DNA from: Atherix ibis
Taxonomy: Eukaryota > Arthropoda > Insecta > Diptera > Athericidae
DNA: 64,000 nt
Direction of reading: 5' to 3'
NCBI GenBank assembly: GCA_958298945.1
Contig: OY282610.1
Span: 65,717,088-65,781,087, forward strand
Under the pieces are notes generated by a model. The model saw nothing but the letters and a program-made list of their open reading frames with translations. It ran no database searches and was not told the DNA's origin. The translations under genes and the position numbers were made by a program. Shown piece after piece: positions 12,583-23,782 of the stretch. The first letter of the stretch is position 1. Each line of letters starts with the position of its first letter.

Positions 12583-14000
12583 TTATTGGGAAGGATGAAC
12601 CTGATGCTTTGATACTCGTAATAAATTATCAACATTTGGCGTCAATTTTGTAAGGTTTAATCTTAAATCTCCTCGGCTAATGATGTCCAGTCTATTTCTT
12701 TTTTTCGTTAGGAGATTGGTAACAGTGCTGAACCCCCTTTCCACTAGGTATGACGATGGAAAGGAAATTAAAAATTTTCTCGCTATATTCCATAATACGG
12801 GATAAGTAACGGGTATGTTTTTTTGCAGCCAGAAGTGCTTATATCCGTGCTTAAACTGAACCTTAAGTTCTTCGTTTGTACTAATTTCAGTCAGTTCCTC
12901 TTGTATTACGAGTATGACATTCGTTTCTTCTATGTCACCATATGGGTTAATTATCCACGGTGGTATTACCATAGTCAAAACATCCTCAAACTTAGTTTCA
13001 AAATCTGAATAAAGGGCATTTAAATGTTGAACGTCGGTTGAAACGTCGTCTTCCTGGCAGTTTGTCTGTGACAAATTGGGGAACTGGGAAAATTCGCCCC
13101 GTCCAATATTTTGCTTCATTAGTTTAACTCTGGCAAGAAACGCTGATAAGATGGACTTTGTTTTAATCAAATTTAGACCGTCGCCTTATAACTGCAAATT
13201 AACCATATTAAATTTTGTAAACAAATCTGTTAAATAGGCGATGTCTGTTTTCCACTTGTCTTTTAAAATTTTATCTTTAGTATCCAGAAATTCTAAAATA
13301 GTCTCAAAAAGTGCCAAAAATCTTGTCAAACATAAGCCTTTCGACAGCCAGCGTACTTCAGTGTGAAGGAGTAATTGATGAAAGTGTTCGTCATTTTCTT
13401 CACAAAACTGCGCAAATAACCGCGTATTCAACGCGTTGCTTCGGATTCGGTTTACTGCATCAATGACTAATTGAAGAGATTCATGCAATCTAACACTCAA
13501 ATTTTTAGCAACTCAATGTTGTCGATGGATGACGCAATGTATTGCTAACACCCCTGGCACATTTTGTTTTAAATAGCTTATAAATCCACGATAACGTCCA
13601 ACCATGGCAGGTGGTCCATCTGTAGTTACTGATATTATATTTGATAAAGGGATTGCTTTTTCGATGAAGTAATCCTTCAAAACATGAAATATTGATTCAC
13701 CTTTAGTGTCGGTTGTCAAAGTTCTTGCGAAGAACAGTTCTTCGTAGATTTCTTGTTTCATAATAAAACGAACATATGCCAATAATAATGCTTCATTACC
13801 AGGTAAAGTTGACTCGTCCAGTTGTATAGAGAAATGGGTCGTTTGCAAGTAATTACATAAGAAGCTTTCAATATCAGAACTCATTTTATCAATACGTCTT
13901 TCAACAGTATTATTGCTTAAGGGAATTCTTTAAATGATATCAGATGCAGGTTTGTGTAAAACAGTTTTTAAAACCACTTCAACTTTGAAAAAGAAACTAT
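12583..14000 (-). pseudogene. hAT transposase pseudogene (ZBED5/SCAND3-like)
   Basis: The reading frame is continuous apart from three in-frame stops at 13930-13932, 13513-13515 and 13186-13188. Recognisable family segments in order are the NNTVERRI segment; TTHFSIQLDEST, which carries the first RNase H-like acidic residue; VTTDGPPAMVGRYRGF; IHCVIHRQH; RIRSNALNTRLF; HTEVRWLSKGLCLTRFL; and, near the C-terminus, SSYLVERGFSTVTNLLTKKRNRL, the hAT dimerisation region. It is the class related to vertebrate ZBED5 and FAM200. With three nonsense codons and no BED finger it cannot make a functional transposase. Confidence 0.92.
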
Positions 14001-14511
14001 TGAGGAGTACTCGTGTAATTTTGCATAATTTGAATATTAAACTACTAATAACTGAAGTCATGATCGGCGTAATTTATCTATCTTTGCTAAGTACGAGTAC
14101 AAAACTAAAATTTAATAAAAAATAATGTACTTACATTTCTTCGGCACTACAATTGGTGTGATAAAGTACCAGTTTATATTTTTTTAAATATTTTCTTAGC
14201 ACTTTCCTTTTCAGGAAACGAATAAACGTATTTGTCTCACATTCGTATTTATAGAGTAACGAATTGAACAAGTCAGTGTAAGTTCGCGAAGCTGTGAGAC
14301 AAAAATTGACAAGAATTTTTACTGCGCGTATGCTTGTAACAAGATGATACTGGTATATCATTATGTTCAGGTTTTTACAAGTTCAAAATGTGTTGCGACC
14401 ACAAAGCGAATGCCTACATCCTACAACTTACACAATTTTATAAACATATTTAATAAATTTTTTACTTCATAGGTACTTTTATAAATAATGTATATGTCGT
14501 TATAGTATAAG

Positions 14512-14767
14512 TGATGTGAATAATTTCGATGATCTCCAGTTAAACACACTGATTTGACAAATAAACAACAAACACACCAATTTGGCAGTGGTAGTTTTAT
14601 TTAATTTTTCGGAGCACACTTTCACTTCGACATACAATCATACAATAAATTTTTCTTATTATTCTATAAACGAAAACTTCATTTTCTAATTACTGCCTAC
14701 TTAGTTTTGTTTTGACTCTATATAATAACTTAAAAATAATTGCAAGTGAAATTAATTCATCTCAACA
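14512..14767 (-). repeat. copia 3' LTR (256 bp)
   Basis: Read on the minus strand it begins TGTTGAGATG and ends CACATCA, so it has TG..CA ends. A purine tract (GGAGGAG) lies immediately upstream as polypurine tract, supporting the boundary at 14767. TATATAGAG near the middle of the minus strand is a possible TATA box. The pol stop codon falls just inside the LTR. Confidence 0.88.
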
Positions 14768-16468
14768 CTCCTCCTGAATTAATTCACTGCGTAGTTTTGC
14801 AAAGATTTTCTTACTCAATGATTTGGTGAAAATGTCAGCTAATTGCTGTTCACTTCGAATTGTTTTTGGACTTACAGTTTTGTCGATGTGCTGTTGGATA
14901 TACTTACGGGGAATTTCAATGTGTTTCTTGCTTTTATTGGTTTTGCCTTCGTGAGCATTCTTGAGCATGTAGATTGCAGATCTGTTATCCACGTAGAGGT
15001 CGGTGGGTTCATCAGTCTGCAGAATTTTGAGTTCACGAGCGATTCTTCTTATCCAACAAACGTCATCAATGGCAGATACTGCTGCCCGGTACTCGGCTTC
15101 AGCTGTGGAGGTTGCAACTAGTCGTTGCTTTTGCGAGTACCACACCAGTGGTCCACCTCGCATGAGTAGCACTCCAGTCGTCGAATGCATAGTCTCTCGA
15201 TCTCCTCCGAAGTCCGAATCAGAGTAAGCTTCAATTTTGTTGTCTCCATTGAAGAAGATTCCACTGTTCATCGTGCCTCTCAGATACTTGAATACTCGCT
15301 TCACCATGTTCCATTGAGTGTCTTTTGGTTGTGCACAGAATCTGCTGAGAAGATTTACCGCAAAACTAATGTCTGGCCTGGAGATTGTCGCAAGATACAG
15401 CAAGCTACCAATTGCCTCTCGGTAGGGTGCTTTGGTGGCTGTTGCTTGGACATTCGGTTTCTCCATGACTTCTCTCGCAGCTCCAATGTCGATGGGAGTT
15501 GAGACGGGGTTGCAGTCGGCATGTTGCATCTTCTCGAGCATCTTCATCGTGTACCTGGGTTGGCTCACAGAAATCCCATCAGTCTTCACCTTCAGTTCCA
15601 TCCCCAGATATGAAAATTTCTCTTGCACGGTCTCACTGTAGGTGATTTCAAATATTTGACTAATTTTCTTTAACAGCTTTTAGATTTCAGTCACGTCCTT
15701 TCCTGCGATAAGCCCATCATCTACAAAGAGTGTCATCAGGATGCTCCTGTCCTGATTATAATAAACACAAGGATCATCGTCAGTGCTCTGCAGTCCAAGT
15801 TCCTCAAATTTTCCTGACACTTCCTCGTTCCAGACTCTTGGAGCTTTTTTCAGACCATAGATTGCTTTGAGTAGATACATTTTTTTACTTCCATCTTCGA
15901 ATCCTTGGCGTTGAGTCATGTGCAAAACTTCGGTCAACTTCCCATACAGAAAAGCAGTTTTGACGTCGAATGTATCAATCGTATCGAGGCATGACGAGCT
16001 ACTGGACTAAATGTCTCGGCATAGTCTATACCTTCTTTCTGCTCAAAACCTCTTGCGACAAGTCTGGCTTTCAATTTTCCGTTCCCTTTCTCACGCAGTA
16101 CCCATCTGCAAGATAATGGCTTGACATCCTTCGGGCATTCTTCCAACTTCCAGGTCCTTGTTTTCATCAACGAATCGTACTCCTCCTGCATCGCCTTTCT
16201 CCAATCAGGATCCTTCAGTGCATCTTCAACGGCGATTTCCCCAACTTCACCAATCAGTGCACATTGTGCAATGTTGCCTCTTCCCAGGAAGTCGGTGATG
16301 TAGTCGGTGTATCTTTTGGGTTGTTTCAGAGTGTTGCGGTCTCTCAGTTCTCGACTTGGTGTCTGATTCGCTGGTGGTGTCTGGTTGACCCTTTCCTTCG
16401 GTTTTTCATGCTGTCCATCTTCGTCTGTCTCGCATTCTGCTTGCTCAGTTTCCTCCTCCGCTTCTTTT
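14762..16468 (-). pseudogene. copia pol 3' half: reverse transcriptase and RNase H
   Basis: Order on the minus strand: an acidic linker; DWRKAMQEEYDSL and GKLKARLVARGFEQKEGIDY (RT start); TFSPVAR; then a junction near 15980 where about 20 residues expected before DVKTAFLYG are missing and the frame changes. YGLKKAPRVWNEE and LFVDDGLIAG (the YVDD-type active site) follow, then a stop at 15680-15682. The rest (14762-15679) is open: SRPDISFAVNLLSRF, EAYSDSDFGGD, VWYSQKQRLVATSTAEAEY (RNase H acidic residues) and LADIFTKSL. It ends ..IQEEC just inside the LTR. The RT deletion and nonsense codon make it inactive. Confidence 0.9.
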
Positions 16469-18031
16469 TTCTTCAGCAGTCACTTCTTGCGGGCTTGAGT
16501 AGCTCAGTTCTGTCCTTGGTCTTGCTTCAGGCTTGGCTTCATGGAAAATTACGTTGTCTGCGCTGACGATTTTTCCTGTGCTTGGAAAGTAAATTCTATA
16601 ACACGGTGAGTCCCATTCGTAGCCTATCATGATTCCTTTTTTAGACTTGCGATCCAACTTTCCTCTCTTGTGATTTGGTTTGAGTACGTAGCACTCACAT
16701 CCGAATGCACGCAGCTTGCTGATGTCGACCTGTCGTCCAAACCAAAGTTGTGCTGGTGTCTTTCCTTCAACGGAGCTTGTGCCATTCTGGTTGATGGTGA
16801 AGACTGCGTAGTTTGCTGCCTCCGCCCATAGTCTCTTGTCTAGTCCGTTGGAGTGAATCGCTGTACGAGTGGCTTCTACGATGGTTCGCATTTCCCTCTC
16901 GATCCTTCCATTTTGCTCTGGTGTGTGGGTGTTTGTGACTGTGTGGAAAATTCCTCTTTCTTCTACCATCTTTCTTGTTTGGGCGTTCCTTATCTCGGTT
17001 CCGTTGTCTGATCTGAGTTTCTTTATTTTCCTCCCGAATTGATTTTCTACCAGGTTGATGTACTTTTCAAGTTTGCTTGAAGCTTCATCTTTGGACTTCA
17101 TGAAGTATATCGTACGATAATGTGTGTAGTCGTCTTTAAATAGGAGAAAGTACTTTGAGTTTCCGAGAGAAGGAACGTCCATTTCACCCATGTCCACGTG
17201 CACCAGGTCCAGGGGTTGTTTCGCTTTCTTCGGGTTTGCAGGGTGAGAGATCCGATGGTGCTTCCCATAGTCACAGCCTATGCAGTTGGTGCCATCCCAG
17301 TCGTCCACATACTTCACATTTTGACTTTTCAAAATGTTTTTCCCGTACTTTATGTTTTGATGCGCTAGTCTCTCATGCCATGTCCTGATTGACGTGATAA
17401 AAGTGCATTCAACTTTCTTTTCTCTCCTCAGTAGCATCGTGAATAGGTTGCCCTCTCGTTCTGCCATGACAGCTACTTCATTTGTCCTTGGGTTGACAAA
17501 TTTTGACGTTTTGTGGTCAGCCTTTTGTTGAAAACCTTTACCCAGGATTTGCCCCACTGAAACGATGTTAAATCCGAGACTTGGCACGTACAAAACATTT
17601 TTGAGAACCACTACCTTCCACTTCTGGCCTTCATATGCTTCCAATTTCACATTTCCAACAGCAACGCCATCTAGCTGAGTGCCATTTCCAATTAGGATTG
17701 GAACAGGCTTGTCTAGTTCGACCATGTCGGTGAACCACTTGCGGTGTGATGACATATGTTGGCTTGCTTCACAGTCCTGGAACCAACATTCGTCCTTGCT
17801 CACTGAATTGCTGCTCAGCAATAAGTTTCTGTCATGGGATGTGTTCAGAAGTGCCAATGGTGACTGGTTACTCTGCTCACTGGAATGTGATCTGCATTCA
17901 TTTTTGAAGTGTCCCTTCTTTCCGCAATTGTTGCAGGCGTAATTGCGTTTGCAATATTCTAAGTACTTTGGTGTTGGATTGCCTTTGCATTCCCTCACAA
18001 AGTGTCCTTTCTTCTCACACTTGAAACAGAT
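16445..18031 (-). pseudogene. copia zinc knuckles, protease and integrase
   Basis: Two CCHC knuckles are present: CFKCEKKGHFVREC, broken by a one-base loss in an A run near 18031, and CNNCGKKGHFKNEC. The protease motif reads WFQDCEASQHM where copia enzymes normally have DSGA; Ser and Gly of the catalytic triplet are replaced, so the protease is probably dead. Integrase has its HHCC zinc domain (HERLAHQN .. CIGCDYGKHH), catalytic VHVDMGEM and RSDNGTE, and PEQNGRIEREMRT. A frameshift in a T/A run near 16465 ends the frame before RT. The open stretch alone is about 517 codons. Confidence 0.9.
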
Positions 18032-18741
18032 TTTTCATGAGGCCTCACTCTCATTGGTTGCTGTCCTTTCTTGTTATGGTGCTTGGTGACAAGTGCATTC
18101 TGATTGCTTGTTTGATGTCCATTTCCATTTTCTTTCAGCCTCTCGTCCTCAAGTCTGAGTCGTTAACTAGTCTTTCCACTGTCTGCTGTCCTGCATCAAC
18201 GTTGTCCCATGATGTCCTGAAGTGTGCCAACTTGGGTGGCAGCACACCCAGGATCCTCGATATCACCCAACTTGGACGAATTGGATCAATGTCATTTGCT
18301 AGTTCCTCTAGCAAATGACATTGATCCATCACCAATGGCGGTGATGTCCATGCAGTTTTCAGCAGCTGACTTTGTCTCATCGTAGACAAATGTGAAAAAT
18401 TTCTGTCGCAATGTCTCTCTGGTCACTTCAGTTTTCGTTCCATACAGGTTGATGATTTTGTCCAACATCTGTTTTGAAGTCACACAGTGTGCGAATTTGC
18501 TGGCTATCTGACTGCTCACGTTGAGTGCGATGAGTGTTTGGCCCTCGAGATCTTGTTTGCTCCATGCTTTCACTGTTTCATCAGTTGAGGCACCTGCTGG
18601 TTTGACTTTTGTGCCGATTGCGACTTCATACACATCTTTTGTTTTTAAGACTAAGTTTAATTTTAAGCGCCATGACGCATAATTAACCTTGCCTTCTGAA
18701 TCTTCACACACTGTTTCTAACTTTGAATTGACTGTGTCCAT
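18032..18741 (-). pseudogene. copia gag, broken by a palindrome
   Basis: The start MDTVNSKLETVCED leads into a copia gag (UBN2-type) with NYASWRLKLNLVLKTKD, KQMLDKIINLYGTK and ETLRQKFFTF. At 18283-18327 a 20-bp perfect inverted repeat separates the first frame (ends near 18292) from the continuing gag frame, which resumes with ELANDIDPIRPSWVISR, LVNDSDLR and a basic segment. The 3' end reaches the first zinc knuckle. Confidence 0.88.
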
Positions 18742-18947
18742 TTTTCAAACTGACTTTACAATTTCAATTTTTCAGACTAGTTATAAAATTTTCAGACTTA
18801 AAGTTCGGTGATGCTTACGACGGCTGCTCTGACTTTCGATGACAGTTTGCCGGTGAATTTGGAGGTTAGGTTGCTCCTGCGTGCTGTTTGTCCTGTCGAT
18901 TTTCTGCTTTCGTTGTCTTTAACTGGAGATTCTGACTTACGACAACT

Positions 18948-18961
18948 CTGGGCCCATAACC
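18948..18961 (-). promoter_or_regulatory. copia primer-binding site (initiator tRNA-Met internal half)
   Basis: On the minus strand the sequence is GGTTATGGGCCCAG, directly adjoining the LTR end CACATCA. This is the same kind of site as Drosophila copia, which primes reverse transcription with a cleaved half of initiator tRNA-Met. Direct contact with the LTR fixes the boundary at 18962. Confidence 0.9.
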
Positions 18962-19199
18962 TGATGTGAATAATTTCGATGATCTCCAGTTAATCACACT
19001 GATTGGACAAATAAACAACAAACACACCAATTTGGCAGTGGTAGTTTTATTTAATTTTTCGGAGCACACTTTCACTTCGACATACAATCATACAATAAAT
19101 TTTTCTTATTATTCTATAAACGAAAACTTCATTTTCTAATTACTGCCTACTTAGTTTTGTTTTGACTCTATATAATAACTTAAAAATAATTGCAAGTGA
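18962..19199 (-). repeat. copia 5' LTR, outer end truncated
   Basis: It matches the other LTR with two mismatches, but identity stops at GCAAGTGA (19199), so the outer 18-20 bp, including the TG terminus, are replaced by hAT sequence (TTACAACCC). The deletion probably also removed adjacent hAT DNA. Confidence 0.88.
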
Positions 19200-19263
19200 T
19201 TACAACCCTTGCAGGTTATCATAGACCCCTGGGGGTCGATATATACCACTTTGGGAATCACTG

Positions 19264-20768
19264 ATTTAAACGTTTTTACTATTTGGGATGCGTACGGCGA
19301 TAAATTATCTTATTGTACAATCCAATTATCGTTTCCCGGGAATTTGAAAAGATGAAATCGATCACTAGCCGAAATACTAACTTTTTATTCTATTTGGCTT
19401 GCGATTGTCAACGAATCCGGTATGATTATTATAGTGTGTAGGTTAAATTAATTTTAGTTTTCTTAATTACAATAAATTATAGGAGAGTTAATTGAATAGT
19501 AGGGTTCAACTCAACAAAATGTAAAAATTGTTAAAGTAGTTGAGTTTAGTAAGCTGGAACATTATAATTTGTGACTCCGACTCTAAAAGTATCGATCGAA
19601 CAGATGAACTTTTTCAGCAGGAGCTTCAGAGGCCCGAAGTTTGTCCAGACCTGCTGTAAAGTCCGTACGGACAGCATGGGTAATTGTAGTAAAAAACAAT
19701 GAATTTCAACACCATTCGGTAGACCATTTCCTGGAACAATACCTGCAATTCTTCAGTCGCAACAAACAGGGACACTTTTTTCAGTTACACCATCGATGCA
19801 AAATGTGTCTTATCGTTATCACGATTTGACGGCAAATAAATCAACCTCTGGCAGCAACAAACAATAAGCATCAAGCAACAAGCAGCAATCAACAAGCAGC
19901 AATCAACAAGCATCAAGCAGCAAGCAACAAGTAACGCGCAACAAGCACCAAATTCATCATTAAACGATTCAATTCGGCAATATACAATTTTAATCTATCG
20001 CCATAAAAATTTCCGATGAAAACTTAAAACTGTTTGCAGTCCTCTGCCGAAATAGATCTTGTCTTAATTTTGCAGGTTTTGTCAATTACTGCCATACATT
20101 TCAGTGTTTTGTTATATGGCAGGATTGTTGTATGACAGTGAAAATTGAAATGAATATAAAGTAAGTGAATATATTATTTGTAGTTAAATTAAAAAATCAT
20201 TTATAAATAATAAATTTTGTTGGAATCGTATTAGTTGATTAATTTGGACGAAATTCGTATATGTTTGACAGTATTTGGAGTGCAGTCGGAATTGTGTTCC
20301 TACCACTGCTCAGTAATTTCCGTGGGGTAGTGTGCTAGTGCCTACATTGTATACTGTAGTGCAGAGCTCTACCGAGAGGTCAAAAACTGGAAATATTAAT
20401 TATTTTATCGAAAATGTTCAACTTTTGCTGAACTTAAAAATACAAACAATTATAAAATTACGGTAATCAAATGTTGAAAAGATTATTTTCTATATTTTGT
20501 TTTGTATCAATTTGAATTTTTTTCATTTAATAATTACAAATCGAAAATTTACTCTCATTTTTTTTTATTAGAATAAAATCTATCAATAATAAATAATAAA
20601 GAAACGTTTTTACTCTTGTCGTTTCGTTGCATTCAAATTTCATGTGAAAAAGGTGCAATACTACTATTCAGTTTTTAAATGCATTTACAAGTAAATGCAC
20701 ACAGTGTAGCCGTCGCTTTAATGAATTCACGAATCTAGATACTTCTGTCATGTTTTGTTGTCATAGAA
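19264..20768. other. Gene-free stretch right of the hAT element
   Basis: It starts with the hAT target duplication. A 62-codon frame at 19641-19829 (+) resembles nothing I know. The only notable part is the CAA/CAG-rich block described separately. No transposon or RNA gene was recognised elsewhere in it. Confidence 0.45.
19846..19950 (+). repeat. CAA/CAG/AAGCA-rich minisatellite
   Basis: Irregular short units such as AACAAGCAGCAATC and AAGCATCAAGC repeat about eight times. It is non-coding here (no long frame) and looks like slippage-derived simple sequence. Confidence 0.8.
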
Positions 20769-21760
20769 CCTTAGATTATAGAAGAACTGGATAGGCCTCT
20801 ACACAAAAATGGTGGCTGAATATGTTGTAGAACGCACCCAAATTCAAAATAACAAAAACGCCGTAAATCAATGGGGGCAAATTTTAAAATTCAGTATGCG
20901 ATTGAAGAGGTTCGTTTAAAACCATTTTCATAAATGATGTGATTATACGTAAACAAAAAGATTTTTAAATTTTGCGGATTTTGTTATTTAACACCATGTT
21001 TTTGGAATTTTTAATAAAACAAAGCATACTATTTTCAAATATTTATTTCATTATTTATGATATTTTAATTTGATCTATTTCATTATATATTATTTATTAA
21101 AACAGAAATAAGAATCCGTTTCAATATATGTTAATATGAATTAAATAAGAGTATGTGATATCATGTTGAAATTAAAACTACATCGCAACAAAATAAATAT
21201 AAATTTTAATGTTAAACGAGTATTTGTAGAAATGCTACTATTTAAATACGGTCAATTAAGTATTAACAAAAAGCAAAATATTTTTTTGCACTATTAAAAT
21301 ACGTTGCCCTAATTTTCTCATACACACACTTTACGTTCGCCGGCACTGAACTATTTTTCGATCCCTATTGAAATATCAAAATCACAAATGTTAAAAAAAA
21401 ATAAAAGTATGCAAACATTGAAGTTTGCTACCATTTTATGGAGAATGGCGTGTTTTCAAACTCTAAGAAAATCTACAAAATTGTGGCGCTTGATATTTAA
21501 TTGATATTTACGACATAAATAATAAATCTAAAATACAATTCTATTTACTACTAGAAGATTGGAAATAAATTAAATGTTATCCTCTGTCGTGTTTATTTTG
21601 AATTTTTCTTTGGAATAACTGAGTTAAAATGGATATTAATTATGCCTTTGAAATTCAATAAATTTCTATTCCAAAAAATAGATGTCAGTGGGTGTCATGT
21701 CTACATAGTAAAATCTACACAAAAGTATGCTGGGATTACGATTTCTCGTTGCTTTTCTAA
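20769..21760 (-). mobile_element. CTTAGATT-family DNA element, inverted, one end degraded
   Basis: The left edge reads CCTTAGATTATAGAAGAACT followed by GGATAGGCCTCTACACAAAA. The next ~180 bp are the reverse complement of 7350-7547 (shared GTTCGTTTAAAACCATTTTC). CGCCGGCACTGAAC near 21340 matches the middle of the first copy, and GGGTGTCATGTCTACATA at 21690 matches its other end. The right terminus is not clear. It stops about 250 bp before the CacyBP start codon, so it may supply part of that promoter (inference). Confidence 0.8.
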
Positions 21761-22004
21761 TCATTTAGACAGAAAATTACGTACACATATACGAAAAGCT
21801 GATGAACGGTACTGTATAGAAGGTTTTTTCTACTGAACATACATTTTCGGGGAAGTAGTGTTCGAATAACACAGAAATTTCTTGCTTAGGTTTTATTAAC
21901 GCAAATATTGCAATTAGTTAATCGTAAAAATAAATTATTAATTTCCACGAAATAATTGTTTAAATTACGAAAAAAATCTTTTGCGTCTTTAGTTGTTCAG
22001 AAAT

Positions 22005-22870
22005 ATGGATAAGAAGCTAGAAGACGAAAAAAAAATACTCTCTGAGGTAAGAAGCTCTTGAGACTAATTCCAGTTTGCATTGACGGAATTTTTAAATTTT
22101 TCATTTTAATTAACTTAATCAGTTGGAGGAGGATCTGAACGAGTTACGATTGCTTCTGCCACAAGCAAAACGTAAAAATGTGAGTGATAAACTTATTGGA
22201 TTTGAAAAGGAATTGGAAACTAGCTTAAAGAATGGTCAACAGGCACTGCAAAAGTTACAAGATGCAGCAAGCAAAAAGGATAGTTGCCCAGAAAATAAAA
22301 GGTGAATTGAAATAATTAAAAATTACGCTTATCTTTGAATGGTAATGTAATGTGATTTATGATGTGAAATATTCAATAAATAGATTTCTGGCCGATATCA
22401 ATGAATACGCATGGGATCAAAGTAATAAATTTGTGAAAATATTCGTCACGTTGAAAGGTGTTCAATCGTGTACAGACGCAAATATTGAGACCACATACGC
22501 GGCAGATTCGTTTAAATTGATTGTACGCAATGTAAAAAATAAAGACTATTGTTTTACAATAAAAAATCTACTGAATCCGATTGATGCTGAGAAAAGTTAT
22601 CATAAAATTAAGACTGATATGGTTGCTATTTATATGAAGAAAGTCCAAGAGAACGAACAATGGTCAAATCTTACACTGACGGAGAAACGTGCTAAGGAAG
22701 CGAAAGACAACGCGATGAAAATGGATGACGAAGATAAAAACGATCCGATTGGAGGTATTATGAATTTAATGAAGAAAATGTACAACAGTGGCGATCCAGA
22801 ATTGCAGCGTATCATCGCAAAAGCATGGACTGAAAGTCAGGAGAAGGCACAAGGAAACCAACTATTCTAA
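22005..22870 (+). CDS. Cacybp: Calcyclin-binding protein / Siah-interacting protein (CacyBP/SIP)
   Basis: Exons 22005..22046, 22123..22301 and 22384..22870 give 235 residues, close to human CacyBP (228). Splice sites are GAG|GTAAGA..ATCAG and AG|GTGAAT..AATAG with matching phases. Residues 15-75 are the N-terminal helical hairpin (LEEDLNELRLLLPQAKRKNV) that binds Siah in the human protein. Residues 75-165 are the CS domain (YAWDQSNKFVKIFVTLKG). The rest is the SGS domain ending GGIMNLMKKMYNSGDPELQR and IIAKAWTESQEK, which binds S100 proteins and Skp1 in mammals. The human protein bridges Siah-1 and Skp1 in a ubiquitin ligase that targets beta-catenin. AATAAA lies at 22882-22887. Converges on PRORP 0.9 kb away. 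The start is the first ATG, in a 14-codon first exon typical of the family. Confidence 0.95.
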
Positions 22871-23782
22871 AATGTTTACAAAATAAAACTTGATCAATGC
22901 TGGCATATATTGTGCTACAATTCCTTATGAATTTTTTTATTTCAATTATTATATATAGAATTATACTGTAACATAATGTTTGAATAATAAAATTACTGTA
23001 TAACCGCCATAAAAATCGTATATTTTCTGAGAATTCAATTTATAAGATTGAATAATGAATAAGTATCATTATTTATATATTAAAAGTATTTATTTTTAAA
23101 AGAATTGTAGGAGTGTGCGTGGAAAATAATTTCTATAATACTAACAATTTTTTAACGGATATTTTATTCACATATGGAAATAATATTATTTAACGCCCCA
23201 AATAACTGCATGAAATTGTGTTTTAAGTTTTACTTCCTAAAAGTTCAAGAACAGATACCGAAGTGTGGATATTGGAAAGTCTTAAAGAAATTAAATTAGT
23301 ACGTCTTTTATAATTAAGATTTAATAAGATTGTTGCTCTTTTAAACTTTTTTGTATTAAAGGTGAAAGTTACGAAATCTAGGTTGTGAAAATAAGAAGTG
23401 AATCGGTAAATATTGCGTTTTATACAAAATCATAACCCGAATTAAGAAAATTATATAGACTACATAAATGTAAGGCTTGTAGTGCTTCTTAAATTGATAT
23501 ATACTTGTTTGTGGATCATTATTCTTAATACATTTTATAAACTATTATTCACTACAAATTTAGCATATTTATTTTTATGATGTACATTATCATTTATCGT
23601 TTATTCCACTTAAAACATAACCAATTTTCGGGAATTTTAAATGATATTCCCGGATTTGATGAATATTCCTCTCTAAATGGTATGTGCCATACATTTTGAA
23701 TTTTATGAGCATTTAAATTAAATTTTGTTGGTCCCTTTAAGATAAATAATATCAATGAAAATGTTATTGATTCAAAGAAATT
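22871..23782. other. Intergenic, 3' ends of CacyBP and PRORP
   Basis: AT-rich sequence between two convergent genes. Apart from the CacyBP poly(A) signal nothing specific is recognisable. Confidence 0.6.

Larger units (their letters stand above)
14512..19199 (-). mobile_element. Ty1/copia LTR retrotransposon, defective, minus orientation
   Basis: Two direct LTRs bound an interior with gag, protease, integrase, reverse transcriptase and RNase H in the copia order (integrase before RT). The primer-binding site matches the internal half of initiator methionine tRNA used by Drosophila copia. LTRs differ at only two aligned positions (AAACAC/AATCAC and GATTTGAC/GATTGGAC), so insertion was recent relative to the coding decay. 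Coding defects: a palindrome in gag, frameshifts near 18031 and 16465, an RT deletion near 15980 and a stop at 15680. The outer ~18 bp of the upstream LTR are missing. Confidence 0.95.
12304..19263 (-). mobile_element. hAT-family DNA transposon (ZBED/SCAND3-like), interrupted by copia
   Basis: The left end starts CAGAGGCTCCCAAACTTTTT and the right end reads CAGTGATTCCCAAAGTGG in reverse complement, typical hAT terminal repeats. The 8-bp direct repeat ATTTAAAC flanks the element exactly (12296-12303 and 19264-19271), the hallmark target duplication of hAT transposases. The transposase remnant is on the minus strand at 12583-14000. A copia element occupies 14512-19199, leaving only about 64 bp of hAT sequence on its right. 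The expected N-terminal BED zinc finger is not visible, so part of the 5' end has been lost. Confidence 0.93.

Noticed and set aside
14843..18318. Many plus-strand frames of 60-105 codons
   Set aside because: They lie antisense to the copia polyprotein and have no family features.
21642..21836. 64-codon plus-strand frame before CacyBP
   Set aside because: Its first part is the reverse complement of the CTTAGATT-family end; it is transposon sequence read in a chance frame.
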